Source of the DNA: Leptospira_A sp046736045
Lineage (GTDB): Bacteria; Spirochaetota; Leptospiria; Leptospirales; Leptospiraceae
Direction of reading: 5' to 3'
Assembly (NCBI RefSeq): GCF_046736045.1
Contig: NZ_CP177134.1
Coordinates: 1-64,000, forward strand
DNA length: 64,000 nt
Shown in pieces: positions 28,777 through 38,105 of the stretch (position 1 is its first letter; each line of letters opens with the position of its first letter). The position numbers were made by a program, and so were the translations under genes. The notes below the pieces were generated by a model. The model was not told the origin of the DNA, did not search any database, and worked only from the letters and a program-made list of their open reading frames with translations.

Positions 28777-30008
28777 TGGATTTATTAAGATTTATTACTG
28801 CAGGAAGTGTGGATGACGGCAAATCCACGTTAATCGGTAGACTTCTCTACGACAGCAAATCCGTTTTTCAGGATCAATTGGATGCCATTGAAAAAGCAGG
28901 CCAAGTGAACGGAGAAATCAATCTTGCCCTGCTCACAGATGGTCTAAAAGCGGAAAGAGAGCAAGGGATTACAATCGACATAGCCTATAAGTATTTTTCC
29001 ACACCAAAGAGAAAATTCATCATCGCCGATGCGCCGGGTCATGTTCAATACACAAGAAATATGGTCACAGGTGCATCTAACTCTGATTTGGCGATCATTC
29101 TAATCGATGCCAGAAAAGGTGTGATCGAACAAACATTCAGACATTCCTACATAGTTTCCTTACTGCGAATTCCTTATGTGGTCGTCTGTATCAACAAAAT
29201 GGATCTGGTCGATTTTTCCGAATCCAGATTTGAAGAAATAAAAAACCAATACACCGAATTTGCCAAAGATCTGGGACTGGAATCCATAGAGTTCATTCCG
29301 ATCTCCGCACTTCGGGGTGATAATGTGGTGGATTCTTCAAAGGATATGAATTGGTGGAAAGGAAACACTCTGCTTGGTTATCTCGAAGAAGTGGAAATTC
29401 TCTCCGATGAAAAAAAACATCAACCTCGTTTTCCGGTTCAATATGTGATCCGCCCGCAAACAAACGAATACCATGATTATAGAGGTTATGCGGGACAAAT
29501 CAGGAGCGGAAGTTTTAAAAAAGGTGATGAAGTTACGGTTCTCCCGAGCGGACTCAAGTCCAAGATCAAATCCATTGATACATTTACGGGTTCTGTTGAT
29601 GAGGCATACGCACCAATGTCCGTTACGATTTTACTCGAAGATGATATTGATGTCAGCCGCGGTGATATGATTGTTCCGTCGAAACAGGAACCTTCTATTT
29701 CCCAGGAATTGGAAGCGGACATCTGCTGGATGGATGCAAAATCTCTGATACCTGGAAACAAATACCTTCTTCGCCAAACAACTGGTTCGGTGAAGTCCGC
29801 AGTAAAAGAAATCAGTTTTAGAATTGAAACACAGACTCATGAAAAAAAACCGGCGGACGGTCTTTCTTTAAATGAAATCGGTCGTATCAAAATCAAAACC
29901 GCCAAACCAATCGCATACGATCCATACGCACACAACCGCGGAACAGGTAGCTTTGTTTTGGTGGACGAAGGAACCAATAATACCGTAGGCGCCGGGATGT
30001 TGATTTAA
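28776..30008 (+). CDS. cysN: sulfate adenylyltransferase subunit 1 (GTPase)
   Basis: CysN is an EF-Tu-like GTPase whose GTP hydrolysis drives APS formation by CysD. The G motifs are GSVDDGKST, DAPGHVQYTRNM and NKMDLVD. Its 410 residues are shorter than the 470-residue E. coli protein, and there is no C-terminal CysC kinase domain. The ATG overlaps the cysD stop, so the subunits are translationally coupled. It is the last gene of cysH-cysD-cysN. Confidence 0.95.
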   Translation: MDLLRFITAGSVDDGKSTLIGRLLYDSKSVFQDQLDAIEKAGQVNGEINLALLTDGLKAEREQGITIDIAYKYFSTPKRKFIIADAPGHVQYTRNMVTGASNSDLAIILIDARKGVIEQTFRHSYIVSLLRIPYVVVCINKMDLVDFSESRFEEIKNQYTEFAKDLGLESIEFIPISALRGDNVVDSSKDMNWWKGNTLLGYLEEVEILSDEKKHQPRFPVQYVIRPQTNEYHDYRGYAGQIRSGSFKKGDEVTVLPSGLKSKIKSIDTFTGSVDEAYAPMSVTILLEDDIDVSRGDMIVPSKQEPSISQELEADICWMDAKSLIPGNKYLLRQTTGSVKSAVKEISFRIETQTHEKKPADGLSLNEIGRIKIKTAKPIAYDPYAHNRGTGSFVLVDEGTNNTVGAGMLI

Positions 30009-30021
30009 GTCAGCGTAGAGC

Positions 30022-30157
30022 GGTAAAAAGGCGAACTTTTTATAAAAAAATTCCAAGAAAAGGGATTCCTTCTTGGCAAAAAAACTTTTTTGTGTTAGGT
30101 GTTTTGATGCGAGCCCACGATCCACTCCCCCCTATCCCGATGCAGGGTGGGGGCTAC
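30022..30157 (+). repeat. dispersed intergenic repeat A
   Basis: This element of about 136 bp begins AAAAAGGCGAACTT (30025-30038), has a 7-bp stem CCAAGAA/TTCTTGG at 30053-30076, the word TTTTTGTGTTAGGTGTTT, then AGCCCACGA, and ends in a GC hairpin CCCCCC...GGGTGGGGG at about 30127-30153. It matches 39241-39377 in inverted orientation over its whole length. It lies just after the cysN stop. Confidence 0.75.
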
Positions 30158-30288
30158 CGATTCCCCGAACTCATTATGTCTCTTAATCATTTGATCAGCC
30201 CAATGAAAATTTTCCAATTTACTCTAGCACACTCCGGCAATTTTTCATTTGAATGCACGGCTACAGTGAGTCTAAACGATAAACCATT

Positions 30289-30693
30289 ATGACGGAACCC
30301 CGAAATATACTCCTATTTGACGGAGTTTGTAATCTTTGCAATCATGTAGTACAGTTTGTAATCAAAAGGGATCCTGAAGGTAAATTCAAATTTGCCGCCT
30401 TACAATCCGAAGCCGGGCAGGCTCTTCTGAAAAAGTTCAATCTGCCGAAAGAAGATTTCGATTCATTCGTTCTGGTTCAAGGCGAAACATTCCACCTTCG
30501 TTCCACCGCAGGTCTTCACGTATTGAAAGAGTTAGGTGGTAAATGGAAATTCTTTTACTTTTTGATTCTTTTCCCTTCACCTCTGCGTGATTTCGCCTAT
30601 AGTCTGGTTGCAAAATCCAGGTATCGAATTTTCGGCCGGACAGATTCTTGTATGATCCCTACCCCGGAACTCAAATCCCGATTCCTGAATTGA
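30289..30693 (+). CDS. DCC-family thiol-disulfide oxidoreductase-like protein (DUF393)
   Basis: This 134-residue protein begins LLFDGVCNLCN, the DxxCxxC motif that names the family, within a thioredoxin-like fold. FAALQSEAGQALL and the C-terminal YRIFGRTDSCMIP stretch are also family features. A redox role is assumed from the fold, but substrates are unknown. It lies between the cysN-side repeat and a TauD-like gene in the same direction. Confidence 0.85.
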   Translation: MTEPRNILLFDGVCNLCNHVVQFVIKRDPEGKFKFAALQSEAGQALLKKFNLPKEDFDSFVLVQGETFHLRSTAGLHVLKELGGKWKFFYFLILFPSPLRDFAYSLVAKSRYRIFGRTDSCMIPTPELKSRFLN

Positions 30694-30782
30694 TTTGAGT
30701 TCTTGTCCAATATTACTAAAAAAATATCCAATATAACAGAAACGAACTTGTCATTTAAAATCCATCTTTCGAAACTGGAAAA

Positions 30783-31853
30783 ATGGTAGTTCGCAGCACA
30801 GTTAAAAAACCTCCTATTTTCGAGAAAACATTCTTATCTCAAGAAAAACTTCCCATCGTTTACCAAGCTAGAAACGGAGCGGATAAAGACTCTTTGGCAA
30901 ATTGGATTGGCAAAAACGAAAAAGAATGGCAAAGGGATCTAGGTCTTTACGGTGCCATTTTACTCCGTGGTTTCGGACTAAAAACCGCTCTTGATTTCGA
31001 GGCTGTAGCACTCGCCACAAAAGACAAGTTAGGTGATTTTTATCTGGGAACTTCACCGAGAGACAAACTCACAGACTATGTTTTCACAGCAAGCGAACTC
31101 CCTCCCCACTACCCGATCATGCAGCACGCTGAAATGAGCTTTTTGGACAATCCCCCTAAAAAACTTTTTTTCTTCGCAAAACAAGCAAGTTATTACGGGG
31201 GGGAAACTCCTCTGACCGATCTTCGAAAGGTTTATAACCTGATCGATCCCGAAATTAAAAAAAAGATAGAAGCAAAAGGAATCCGTTATCAAAGAAAATA
31301 CGACGGCCCCTCTTCAGGTTCCCGATTTTCATTATGGAAAACGAAAAGATGGGATGAAATGTTCAACACAACTAATATTCCCGAGGTGGAGAAAATTGCT
31401 AAAAAAAACCGATTTGAGTTAAAATGGGAAGGTGCCGATTCTCTGACAATATTCAATAAACAATCAGGTTTCAGAAAACATCCGAAGCTTGGAACAACTG
31501 CCTGGCACAATCACACTCAGGTATTTCATTTCGATACCCCCGTCATCGAAGTTTGGAAAATTTTCAAAAGACAAAAAACTCTCCGTTCACTCGGAGTGGC
31601 CTTACTACTAACAGCAATTACATGGTTGAAAAAATTAGGTGATTCCAGTAATTATGCGATGCATGTTACTTACGGGGACGGAGAAGAATTTACTTCTAAA
31701 GAAATCTCGACCATTTGCAATACATTCTGGAACAACTTATCCGCATTTCGTTGGGAATCGGGAGATGTTCTCATCATTGACAACTATTCCGTTTCCCATG
31801 GCCGTATGCCGTTTAACGGAGATCGCGAGATCTTGGTAAGTTGGACCGCCTAA
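30783..31853 (+). CDS. TauD/TfdA-family Fe(II)/2-oxoglutarate dioxygenase
   Basis: This 356-residue protein is of the TauD/SyrP-like class. The GAILLRGFGL segment near residue 57 is conserved, the first metal pair is HAE in MQHAEMSF (HxE rather than the usual HxD), and the distal histidine is in SVSHGRMPF followed by an arginine. GGETPLTD is a further family block. It may hydroxylate or desaturate a small acid, a sulfonate or an amino acid. It is joined to the BASS transporter gene by a single base after its stop. The substrate is unknown. Confidence 0.82.
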   Translation: MVVRSTVKKPPIFEKTFLSQEKLPIVYQARNGADKDSLANWIGKNEKEWQRDLGLYGAILLRGFGLKTALDFEAVALATKDKLGDFYLGTSPRDKLTDYVFTASELPPHYPIMQHAEMSFLDNPPKKLFFFAKQASYYGGETPLTDLRKVYNLIDPEIKKKIEAKGIRYQRKYDGPSSGSRFSLWKTKRWDEMFNTTNIPEVEKIAKKNRFELKWEGADSLTIFNKQSGFRKHPKLGTTAWHNHTQVFHFDTPVIEVWKIFKRQKTLRSLGVALLLTAITWLKKLGDSSNYAMHVTYGDGEEFTSKEISTICNTFWNNLSAFRWESGDVLIIDNYSVSHGRMPFNGDREILVSWTA

Positions 31854-31854
31854 G

Positions 31855-32766
31855 ATGGACATAAATGATATAAGATTAAACTTCAACAAAGACAGTTTAA
31901 TTTTACTAAATCTATTTATCGCTTTTATAATGTTCGGGATTGCACTCGACTTAAAAAAAGCTGATTTTATCAATTTACTGAAAAATCCAAAACCTGCTTT
32001 TGCCGGAATTTTCAGCCAATTCATACTCCTTCCTCTCTTAACACTTGCTATACTATATACAATCAACCCCCATCCGGGCCTGGCATTGGGAATGATTCTC
32101 GTAGCAGTTTGTCCCGGCGGCAATATGTCCAATTTTTTCAGTTCGCTCGCAGGAGGCAATCTGGCACTTTCAATCGGACTCACCGCATTCTCTTCTACGG
32201 TCTCGGTATTTCTCACACCGCTTGGATTTTTCTTTTGGGGAAGTCTTTATCCTCCGTCACAAACTTATTTACGTTCCATCTCATTAAATCCGAAAGAGAT
32301 GTTCTCGTCCATTTTGCTGATACTGATCATACCGCTCATTCTCGGAATTGTATTCGGCTACTTTCTACCTAAAGCAACAACCAAACTGAAAAAACCAATT
32401 CGTTACATCTCCTTAGCGTTGTTAGTTGTATTTATAATAGGAGCTCTTTCCGCCAATTGGAAATATTTCTTAAGTTATATTCATATCCTTTTCGGATTGG
32501 TATTTTTAATGAATGCAGCCGGGCTTTTAGGAGGATATTTTTTCGCAAAAATCCTGAGTCTACCCGTTGCTGACAGAAGAACGATCGCAATCGAAACCGG
32601 AATTCAAAATTCGGGATTGGGTCTGGCTCTTGTTTTCGGTTTCTTCGACGGATTGGGAAGCATGGCGATGATCTGCGCCTGGTGGGGGATCTGGCATCTG
32701 ATTAGTGGTTGGTCACTTTCAACCTATTGGAGTTACCAAACGAAAAAGGAAAAACTTATCACATAA
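31855..32766 (+). CDS. bile acid:sodium symporter (BASS) family transporter
   Basis: This 303-residue integral membrane protein has about nine or ten helices. It shows the BASS motifs MFGIALDLK near residue 23, VAVCPGGNMSNFFSSLAGGN near residue 85, and IETGIQNSGLGLAL near residue 244, which form the crossing helices and sodium sites. Family members import organic acids, sulfonates or steroids with sodium. The ATG is 2 bases after the oxygenase stop, so oxygenase and transporter probably work on the same compound. Confidence 0.88.
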   Translation: MDINDIRLNFNKDSLILLNLFIAFIMFGIALDLKKADFINLLKNPKPAFAGIFSQFILLPLLTLAILYTINPHPGLALGMILVAVCPGGNMSNFFSSLAGGNLALSIGLTAFSSTVSVFLTPLGFFFWGSLYPPSQTYLRSISLNPKEMFSSILLILIIPLILGIVFGYFLPKATTKLKKPIRYISLALLVVFIIGALSANWKYFLSYIHILFGLVFLMNAAGLLGGYFFAKILSLPVADRRTIAIETGIQNSGLGLALVFGFFDGLGSMAMICAWWGIWHLISGWSLSTYWSYQTKKEKLIT

Positions 32767-32833
32767 CAAAGGTGATATTTTTATTTTAAAAATCGAAAGA
32801 GGTGGATTTTGATTTGAGAACCATCTCTCTTTT

Positions 32834-32887
32834 GCGCCCCGGATGGAAGGAGCGCCCCCGTCGACTGACAGCCGGAGATGAGCGCCC
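32834..32887 (+). repeat. GC-rich REP-like element B
   Basis: This 54-bp island lies between two convergent genes and contains GCGCCCCGGAT, GAGCGCCC, AGCCGGAGAT and GCGCCC in order. It matches 23053-23105 closely. The flanks are AT-rich. Confidence 0.6.
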
Positions 32888-32920
32888 AAAAATCAATAAA
32901 GTAGATTCAAATAACTAAGA

Positions 32921-34591
32921 CTAATTCAGAATCCCAATTCGATTGGTAAAGTCACCGAATGATTCTTTACCATTTCGATCTTTGGAAAATTTTCCGAACA
33001 GATTGTCCAGTTCTCCTAAAATCGCAGATTCGTCCAAGTTCTCTTTATATTTTTTATTCAGTCTCATTCCTTCCCAGTCCGCTCCCAAATGGAGATTGTA
33101 TTTCCCATAAGCAGTTCCGACAAGTCCTATCTCCGAGATATAAGGTCTGGCGCAACCGTTCGGGCAACCCGTCATTCGAATGGTAATCGGTTCCGATTTC
33201 AGATTATGTTTGGAAAGTAAATCTTCTATTTTATCGACAAGAACAGGAAGGTATCTTTGCCCTTCTGCCAATGCCAACGAACAAGTGCTCAATGCCACAC
33301 AAGCGATCGAGTTTTTACGAATCGGCGAAGCTTCCGTAGTCTTTTTATGAACTCCGTATTTTACAAGAATGGATTCGATCGTATCTTTATCTTTAGGAAA
33401 TATATCGGATAAAATCACATTCTGATTGCATGTGAAACGAAATACCGCCCTTCTTGTTTTCGAAACTTCGAGAAGTGCCGTCTTTAAAAGATAACCGTTT
33501 TCATCCAGAACTCTGCCGTTTTCCACAAATACCGCATAATGCCAGTTACCTGCTTTGTCCTGAGACCAACCGAATTCATCCGTACGGGTTGTAAATTGAA
33601 ACTCACGGGCCTTTTCAAAGCTTATGCCGGTTCTTTTTTCCACTTCCGCCTTATAAAAATCCAAACCCAGACGATCCACGGTGTATTTCAATCTGGACAA
33701 CTTTCGATCTTCCCTGTTTCCAAAATCCCTTTGAACAGTTACAATTTCGTATATTGTTTTAAGAATATCCTTTTTAGGAATGTATCCGATCACAGACCCT
33801 ATCCTCGGATATGTATCAGGATTTCCGTGAGTGGTTCCGAGTCCCCCACCGATGGAAACATTGAATCCTTGCAATACATCATTCTCTATGATCGCAATGA
33901 GCCCGACATCATTTGTAAAAAGATCCACATCGTTATACGGGGGGATTGCAATTGCTATTTTAAATTTACGAGGCAAATAAAGTTCTTTGTACAAAGGATC
34001 GAGAGGTTCCTCTTTCTCGGCTAACTTCTCTTCATCGAGCCAAATCTCATAATATGCCCTGGTTTTCGGCAATAAAGATCTACTAATTTCTCCGGCATAA
34101 GAAAATACTTCTTTATAAATCGGTGAAGTCGAAGGGTTGGCAGTGCATGTTACATTGCGATTTACATCTCCGCATGCTGCAACAGAATCCAAAAATACCT
34201 GGTCAAACGCTTTGATCGTAGGTTTGATCTTTGATTTTAAAATTCCATGCAATTGTACGGTTTGTCTTGTAGTAATCTTAATCGTTCCTGTTGCATTTTG
34301 ACCTGCGACATTATGCAATGCTTCCCAATGAACAGGACCGATCATCCCACCAGGAATACGAAGGCGAATCATAAAAGAATAAAGTCGTTCTAGTTTCTTT
34401 AACGCTCGTTCGTCTCTTCTGTCACGATCGTCCTGTTGGTACATTCCGTGAAACTTCAACAACAATTGGTCATCCGAACGAAGCGAACCGGTATGTTCAT
34501 CTTTCAAACTCTCTGCAAGAGTTCCGCGCAAACCCCTGCTCAATCTCTTGACTTTTTCCGCTAATGATTCTTTTTTTTCAGGTGTGGACAT
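32921..34591 (-). CDS. cysI: assimilatory sulfite reductase, sirohaem subunit
   Basis: This 556-residue hemoprotein subunit reduces sulfite to sulfide with six electrons from CysJ. The cysteines binding the coupled sirohaem/4Fe-4S centre are CVALSTC and GCPNGC about 40 residues later. GDVNRNVTCTANP is a conserved substrate-binding block. It lies 12 bases downstream of cysJ on the same strand. The sirohaem genes stand divergently just upstream of cysJ. Confidence 0.95.
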   Translation of the reverse strand: MSTPEKKESLAEKVKRLSRGLRGTLAESLKDEHTGSLRSDDQLLLKFHGMYQQDDRDRRDERALKKLERLYSFMIRLRIPGGMIGPVHWEALHNVAGQNATGTIKITTRQTVQLHGILKSKIKPTIKAFDQVFLDSVAACGDVNRNVTCTANPSTSPIYKEVFSYAGEISRSLLPKTRAYYEIWLDEEKLAEKEEPLDPLYKELYLPRKFKIAIAIPPYNDVDLFTNDVGLIAIIENDVLQGFNVSIGGGLGTTHGNPDTYPRIGSVIGYIPKKDILKTIYEIVTVQRDFGNREDRKLSRLKYTVDRLGLDFYKAEVEKRTGISFEKAREFQFTTRTDEFGWSQDKAGNWHYAVFVENGRVLDENGYLLKTALLEVSKTRRAVFRFTCNQNVILSDIFPKDKDTIESILVKYGVHKKTTEASPIRKNSIACVALSTCSLALAEGQRYLPVLVDKIEDLLSKHNLKSEPITIRMTGCPNGCARPYISEIGLVGTAYGKYNLHLGADWEGMRLNKKYKENLDESAILGELDNLFGKFSKDRNGKESFGDFTNRIGILN

Positions 34592-34603
34592 ATATATTTA
34601 TCC

Positions 34604-36373
34604 TTAATAAACGTCTTTTTTGTATCTTCCGGACTCTTCCAACTCTTTCAAAAAAGTCGCAGCATCCATATCGGTTTGAAAAGTTCTTCTGGAAAGTATA
34701 TCGATAAGCTTTGCATCAACGTCTTTACTCATCGGATCTTTCGATCCGCATAAATAGATGTACGCGCCCTCTTCTATCCATTTCAAAAGTTCTGCCGCAT
34801 TCTCTTCCATACGATCCTGAACATATACTTTCTGTTTGGTGTCGCGGGAAAAGGCCGTATTGAGCCGGTTCAAAAGTCCCGTATCCATAAAAGCCTGGAG
34901 TTCCGTTTGGTAATAGAAATCGGAGACGAAGTTTCTTTCTCCGAAAAACAACCAATTCTTTCCGCTGCCGCCGGCGGATTCTCTTTCAAATAGATAGGAA
35001 CGAAAAGGTGCAATCCCCGTTCCGGGACCGATCATAATCAAATCGGAGTCAGGCGGAGGAAGTCGGAAGGATGGATTTTTCTGAATAAAAAACTGTAGGC
35101 TGGAACCTTCCGCAAAGGAAGATAAATATCCGGAACAAAGGCCGGGCTTTGTTCCTGTCCTTGTTTCAATCTCCAATTCGGCAACCGTGAGATGAACTTC
35201 CTTTTCTCCGTGTGCTGCGGGAGAAGAAGCAATCGAATAATACCTAGGAACCATAGGCTCAAGGATATCAAAGATCTTTTTAGAATCGAAACCAGAATCA
35301 AATTTGAAGTCAGTCAAAAGAGCATCCAAATCTTTTCTACCCGGAAGAGCCGTTTTACCGGTTAGGTCTTCGTATTTTTTCATCACTCTTTCCGGTAAAA
35401 AACGAATGGAAAGTTTTTTAGTCAGAAGATCCCCCGCCATCCAAGTTTCACCTTGCCATTGGATACGATCTTCTTTTCCCAAACCGAGTAATTTCAAAAT
35501 TTCAGAAACTTCCAATTCCGAATTGTGCGCAAAAAAACCGGCACTGTCTCCCGGCTCATAAGCCACAGCGGAATCGGCTTTGAGTTCAATATGCCTGGTC
35601 GATTTCGTAGCGCCAACATCATTTAACACTAAATTGGTGACAACCTTCGCTTCATACACTGCTCTGCCGGCAGGTTTGGCAGCTTTTTGATTTGCAGTTG
35701 TTTTTGCAGCCACCGTATTGGAAGAACTGATTGCAAGTTTACGGACAACATCGTCAATCCAAGGTAAAGCAACCGCTTCATAGTCCACATCACATTTACC
35801 CAATTCATGAATTCTCGCTCCGCCAAGTCCGCTTAACATGGAATCGACGTCTTCCCCTGTTTTACAAAACAAAGGATAGGAAGTATCACCTAACGCTAAT
35901 ACGGCAAATTTGAGATTCGGTAACTGATTTTTTCTTTCCGAGAGACCGGTAACAAAAGATTTTGCTGCGGCCGGCGGATCCCCATCTCCATGAGTGGCGA
36001 CAATTACAAAAAAATATGATTCATCATCCAGATCGGAAAGTTTATATTGTTCGGTACTTTTGACTTTTGCGGAATGTCCGGCTGCTTTCAGTTTTTTTAC
36101 AAACTCAGTGGACAACTTTTTGGAGTTTCCCGTTTCCGTTCCATATACCACCGTACAAGAAATAGGTGCTGCTTTGACGGAATCCGCATCAGCAGGTAAA
36201 AATGCAGTGCCGGCATTTTCTCCCGCTGAGCTGACTACGCGGGTTGTGGTTTCAGGAAGTGCACCCAAGGTCTCGGTAAGTGCGGATAAATATCCATTCA
36301 TCCACACCCATTCGTCCTTAGTTGTATCTTTTAAAAGCTGAAGGAATTTGGCTCGTTTGTCATCCGAAAGCAT
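34604..36373 (-). CDS. cysJ: assimilatory sulfite reductase, flavoprotein subunit
   Basis: CysJ passes electrons from NADPH through FAD and FMN to CysI. The 589 residues hold an FMN flavodoxin domain (VVYGTETGNSKKLS near residue 75), an FAD domain (RYYSIASSPAA) and an NADPH domain (IGPGTGIAPFRSYLFER). It ends in the typical RYKKDVY. It is the first gene of cysJ-cysI, divergent from the uroporphyrinogen methyltransferase gene. Confidence 0.95.
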   Translation of the reverse strand: MLSDDKRAKFLQLLKDTTKDEWVWMNGYLSALTETLGALPETTTRVVSSAGENAGTAFLPADADSVKAAPISCTVVYGTETGNSKKLSTEFVKKLKAAGHSAKVKSTEQYKLSDLDDESYFFVIVATHGDGDPPAAAKSFVTGLSERKNQLPNLKFAVLALGDTSYPLFCKTGEDVDSMLSGLGGARIHELGKCDVDYEAVALPWIDDVVRKLAISSSNTVAAKTTANQKAAKPAGRAVYEAKVVTNLVLNDVGATKSTRHIELKADSAVAYEPGDSAGFFAHNSELEVSEILKLLGLGKEDRIQWQGETWMAGDLLTKKLSIRFLPERVMKKYEDLTGKTALPGRKDLDALLTDFKFDSGFDSKKIFDILEPMVPRYYSIASSPAAHGEKEVHLTVAELEIETRTGTKPGLCSGYLSSFAEGSSLQFFIQKNPSFRLPPPDSDLIMIGPGTGIAPFRSYLFERESAGGSGKNWLFFGERNFVSDFYYQTELQAFMDTGLLNRLNTAFSRDTKQKVYVQDRMEENAAELLKWIEEGAYIYLCGSKDPMSKDVDAKLIDILSRRTFQTDMDAATFLKELEESGRYKKDVY

Positions 36374-36686
36374 GGATCAGCAGGTCCTTAATGATAGATT
36401 TAGTCCGATGGAGCGAGAATTTTCCGCGAAAGATCCGAAGGTTCTTTGCATAATTTGAAATTTGAAGAAAAAATTCAGTAAAACGTCCAAATGGTCTTAT
36501 AAATTAAATGATCCATTCAATTCGACCCTAGGGTAAATAAAAAAATAGAAGAAATGTAAAAAATATTGGCAGACTTTGGCATTTCATTTGATTTTTTTGA
36601 AAGTTCTTCTGTTCGAACAGAGACTACCTTCAATTTCACAGAGAAAATCTTGACGAAGAACGGAAACCAAAGGAACTTATATTTAG
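36374..36686. other. divergent cysJ / cobA control region
   Basis: There is no gene. The region is AT-rich and holds a perfect 14-bp palindrome at 36608-36621, listed separately. A TTGACG at about 36650-36655 points toward the methyltransferase gene, but no good -10 is found at the right spacing. AAAGGA lies 12-13 nt before its ATG. Confidence 0.4.
36608..36621. promoter_or_regulatory. 14-bp perfect palindrome, candidate operator
   Basis: TCTGTTCGAACAGA is fully self-complementary and lies 66 bases before the methyltransferase ATG, in the shared upstream region of the divergent sulfite reductase and sirohaem genes. A dimeric regulator could bind here. No known family was matched with confidence. 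Confidence 0.45.
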
Positions 36687-37481
36687 ATGAAACCTTGGGT
36701 CAAAACAGAAACTTTTACAAAGTCCGGCCGTGGTTCCGTAAGTTTTGTAGGTGGGGGTCCCGGATCAGTCGACTTATTGACCATTCGGGGACTGGATCGG
36801 ATTCAAAAGGCAGAAGTGATTTTATACGATGCACTTCTCGATTCATCATTTTTGGAAATTTTCCCTCATGATGCTATCTGTCTCTATGTCGGAAAACGAA
36901 GCGGTCAACACTCCCGCACCCAGGAAGAAATTTCCGCCCTTCTTGTCGAATATGCCTCAGAAAACAAAACCATAGTTAGACTAAAGGGAGGAGATCCATC
37001 CATCTTCGGTAGGTTAGCTGAAGAGCTGGAAGCCTTAAAGAAAAATGAAATCCCTTTTGAAATCATTCCGGGTGTCAGTTCCGTTACTGCAGGTGCAGCT
37101 TCTATGGAAACTTCCCTTACTCTTAGGGGAGTTTCAAGGCAGGTAATCATCCTGGATGGTCATACGGTTTTGGAAGATGATAAAAGTTGGGCCGGGATGG
37201 AAAATTTCCAAGGAACAATCGCCATTTTGATGGGAACAGGCAAAATCAGGGAGCTCGCAGAAAAGCTGATGGACAAAGGTGTATCACCAAACACACCTAT
37301 GGCACTTGCTGAAAATATTTCAGGCAAAAATGAAATTTTTTCCACTACAATTCTAAGCGATGCAAAAATTAACGGAATTCCAAAAACAACAACCGGACCT
37401 GGTATCTTATATGTCGGAGAAGCCATCCGTAATCTATTAAATCGTACAAATTCCGATCATATTACAGCTGTAAAACCATAG
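36687..37481 (+). CDS. cobA: uroporphyrinogen-III C-methyltransferase
   Basis: SUMT methylates uroporphyrinogen III twice to precorrin-2, the precursor of sirohaem. The protein has 264 residues. Motifs are VGGGPGSVDLLT, YVGKR, RLKGGDPSIFGR and PGVSSVTAGAA. Its product is needed by the neighbouring CysI, and its substrate comes from the haem locus about 5 kb away. Its stop codon overlaps the GTG that precedes the dehydrogenase start. Confidence 0.94.
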   Translation: MKPWVKTETFTKSGRGSVSFVGGGPGSVDLLTIRGLDRIQKAEVILYDALLDSSFLEIFPHDAICLYVGKRSGQHSRTQEEISALLVEYASENKTIVRLKGGDPSIFGRLAEELEALKKNEIPFEIIPGVSSVTAGAASMETSLTLRGVSRQVIILDGHTVLEDDKSWAGMENFQGTIAILMGTGKIRELAEKLMDKGVSPNTPMALAENISGKNEIFSTTILSDAKINGIPKTTTGPGILYVGEAIRNLLNRTNSDHITAVKP

Positions 37482-37483
37482 TG

Positions 37484-38080
37484 ATGGCAAAAAAATATCC
37501 CATCTTCTTAAATCTGGAGAACAAAAACGTTCTTTTGATCGGAGGAGGGCTTGCTTGTTTGGAAAAACTACAGGGCTTGGACGGGACTCTATCCCGTATA
37601 ACAGTCATAACTAAAGATGCTGGTATTGCGGTTCAAACATGGATCAAGGAACACCAGGGAATCCAATTGGAAATCAGAGAAGCCAAAAACGAAGACATGA
37701 ACGGCCGCGATCTTATTTTTATAGCGACGAGTGATTCGGAAACCAACCGAAAGTTCCGATCGTATGCAAATTCGCTCGGGATTCTGACAAACTCCGTGGA
37801 TGATCCTTCCAATTGCGATTTTTACTCATCATCTTTAGTTGACTTGGGTCCTGTACAATTTTCAATTTCTACTGATGGAAAATTTGCAGGATTGACTGCC
37901 GCATTACGCAGATTATTTGATGAAATCGTCCCGAAAGAAGATGGTGAATTGTTCGAGAAGTTGTTTTTGATACGGAAAACATTGAAGGAAAGATTACCTG
38001 ACAAAACAGAAAGGCGAAATGTTTTAAAAAAAATCATTACCGAACTTGAAGAAAAATATTTAAAAAAACAGGACAACTAA
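37484..38080 (+). CDS. precorrin-2 dehydrogenase / sirohydrochlorin ferrochelatase-like (CysG N-terminal domain)
   Basis: This protein of about 198 residues resembles the CysG N-terminal module (SirC/Met8). The N-terminus reads YPIFLNLENKNVLLIGGG, the NAD-binding loop, and DLIFIATSDSETNRK and NSVDDPSNCDFY are family blocks; the latter aligns with VDDxxxCxF. It would oxidise precorrin-2 to sirohydrochlorin and perhaps insert iron. The ATG at 37484 is preferred over the GTG at 37481, which overlaps the preceding stop. With cobA it replaces a fused CysG. Confidence 0.88.
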   Translation: MAKKYPIFLNLENKNVLLIGGGLACLEKLQGLDGTLSRITVITKDAGIAVQTWIKEHQGIQLEIREAKNEDMNGRDLIFIATSDSETNRKFRSYANSLGILTNSVDDPSNCDFYSSSLVDLGPVQFSISTDGKFAGLTAALRRLFDEIVPKEDGELFEKLFLIRKTLKERLPDKTERRNVLKKIITELEEKYLKKQDN

Positions 38081-38105
38081 CTCTTACTATGATTAGTCGG
38101 ATTGG

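Noticed and set aside
36566..36871. 101-residue plus-strand ORF overlapping the start of cobA
   Set aside because: It is out of frame with a well-supported SUMT gene, and its residues are low complexity.
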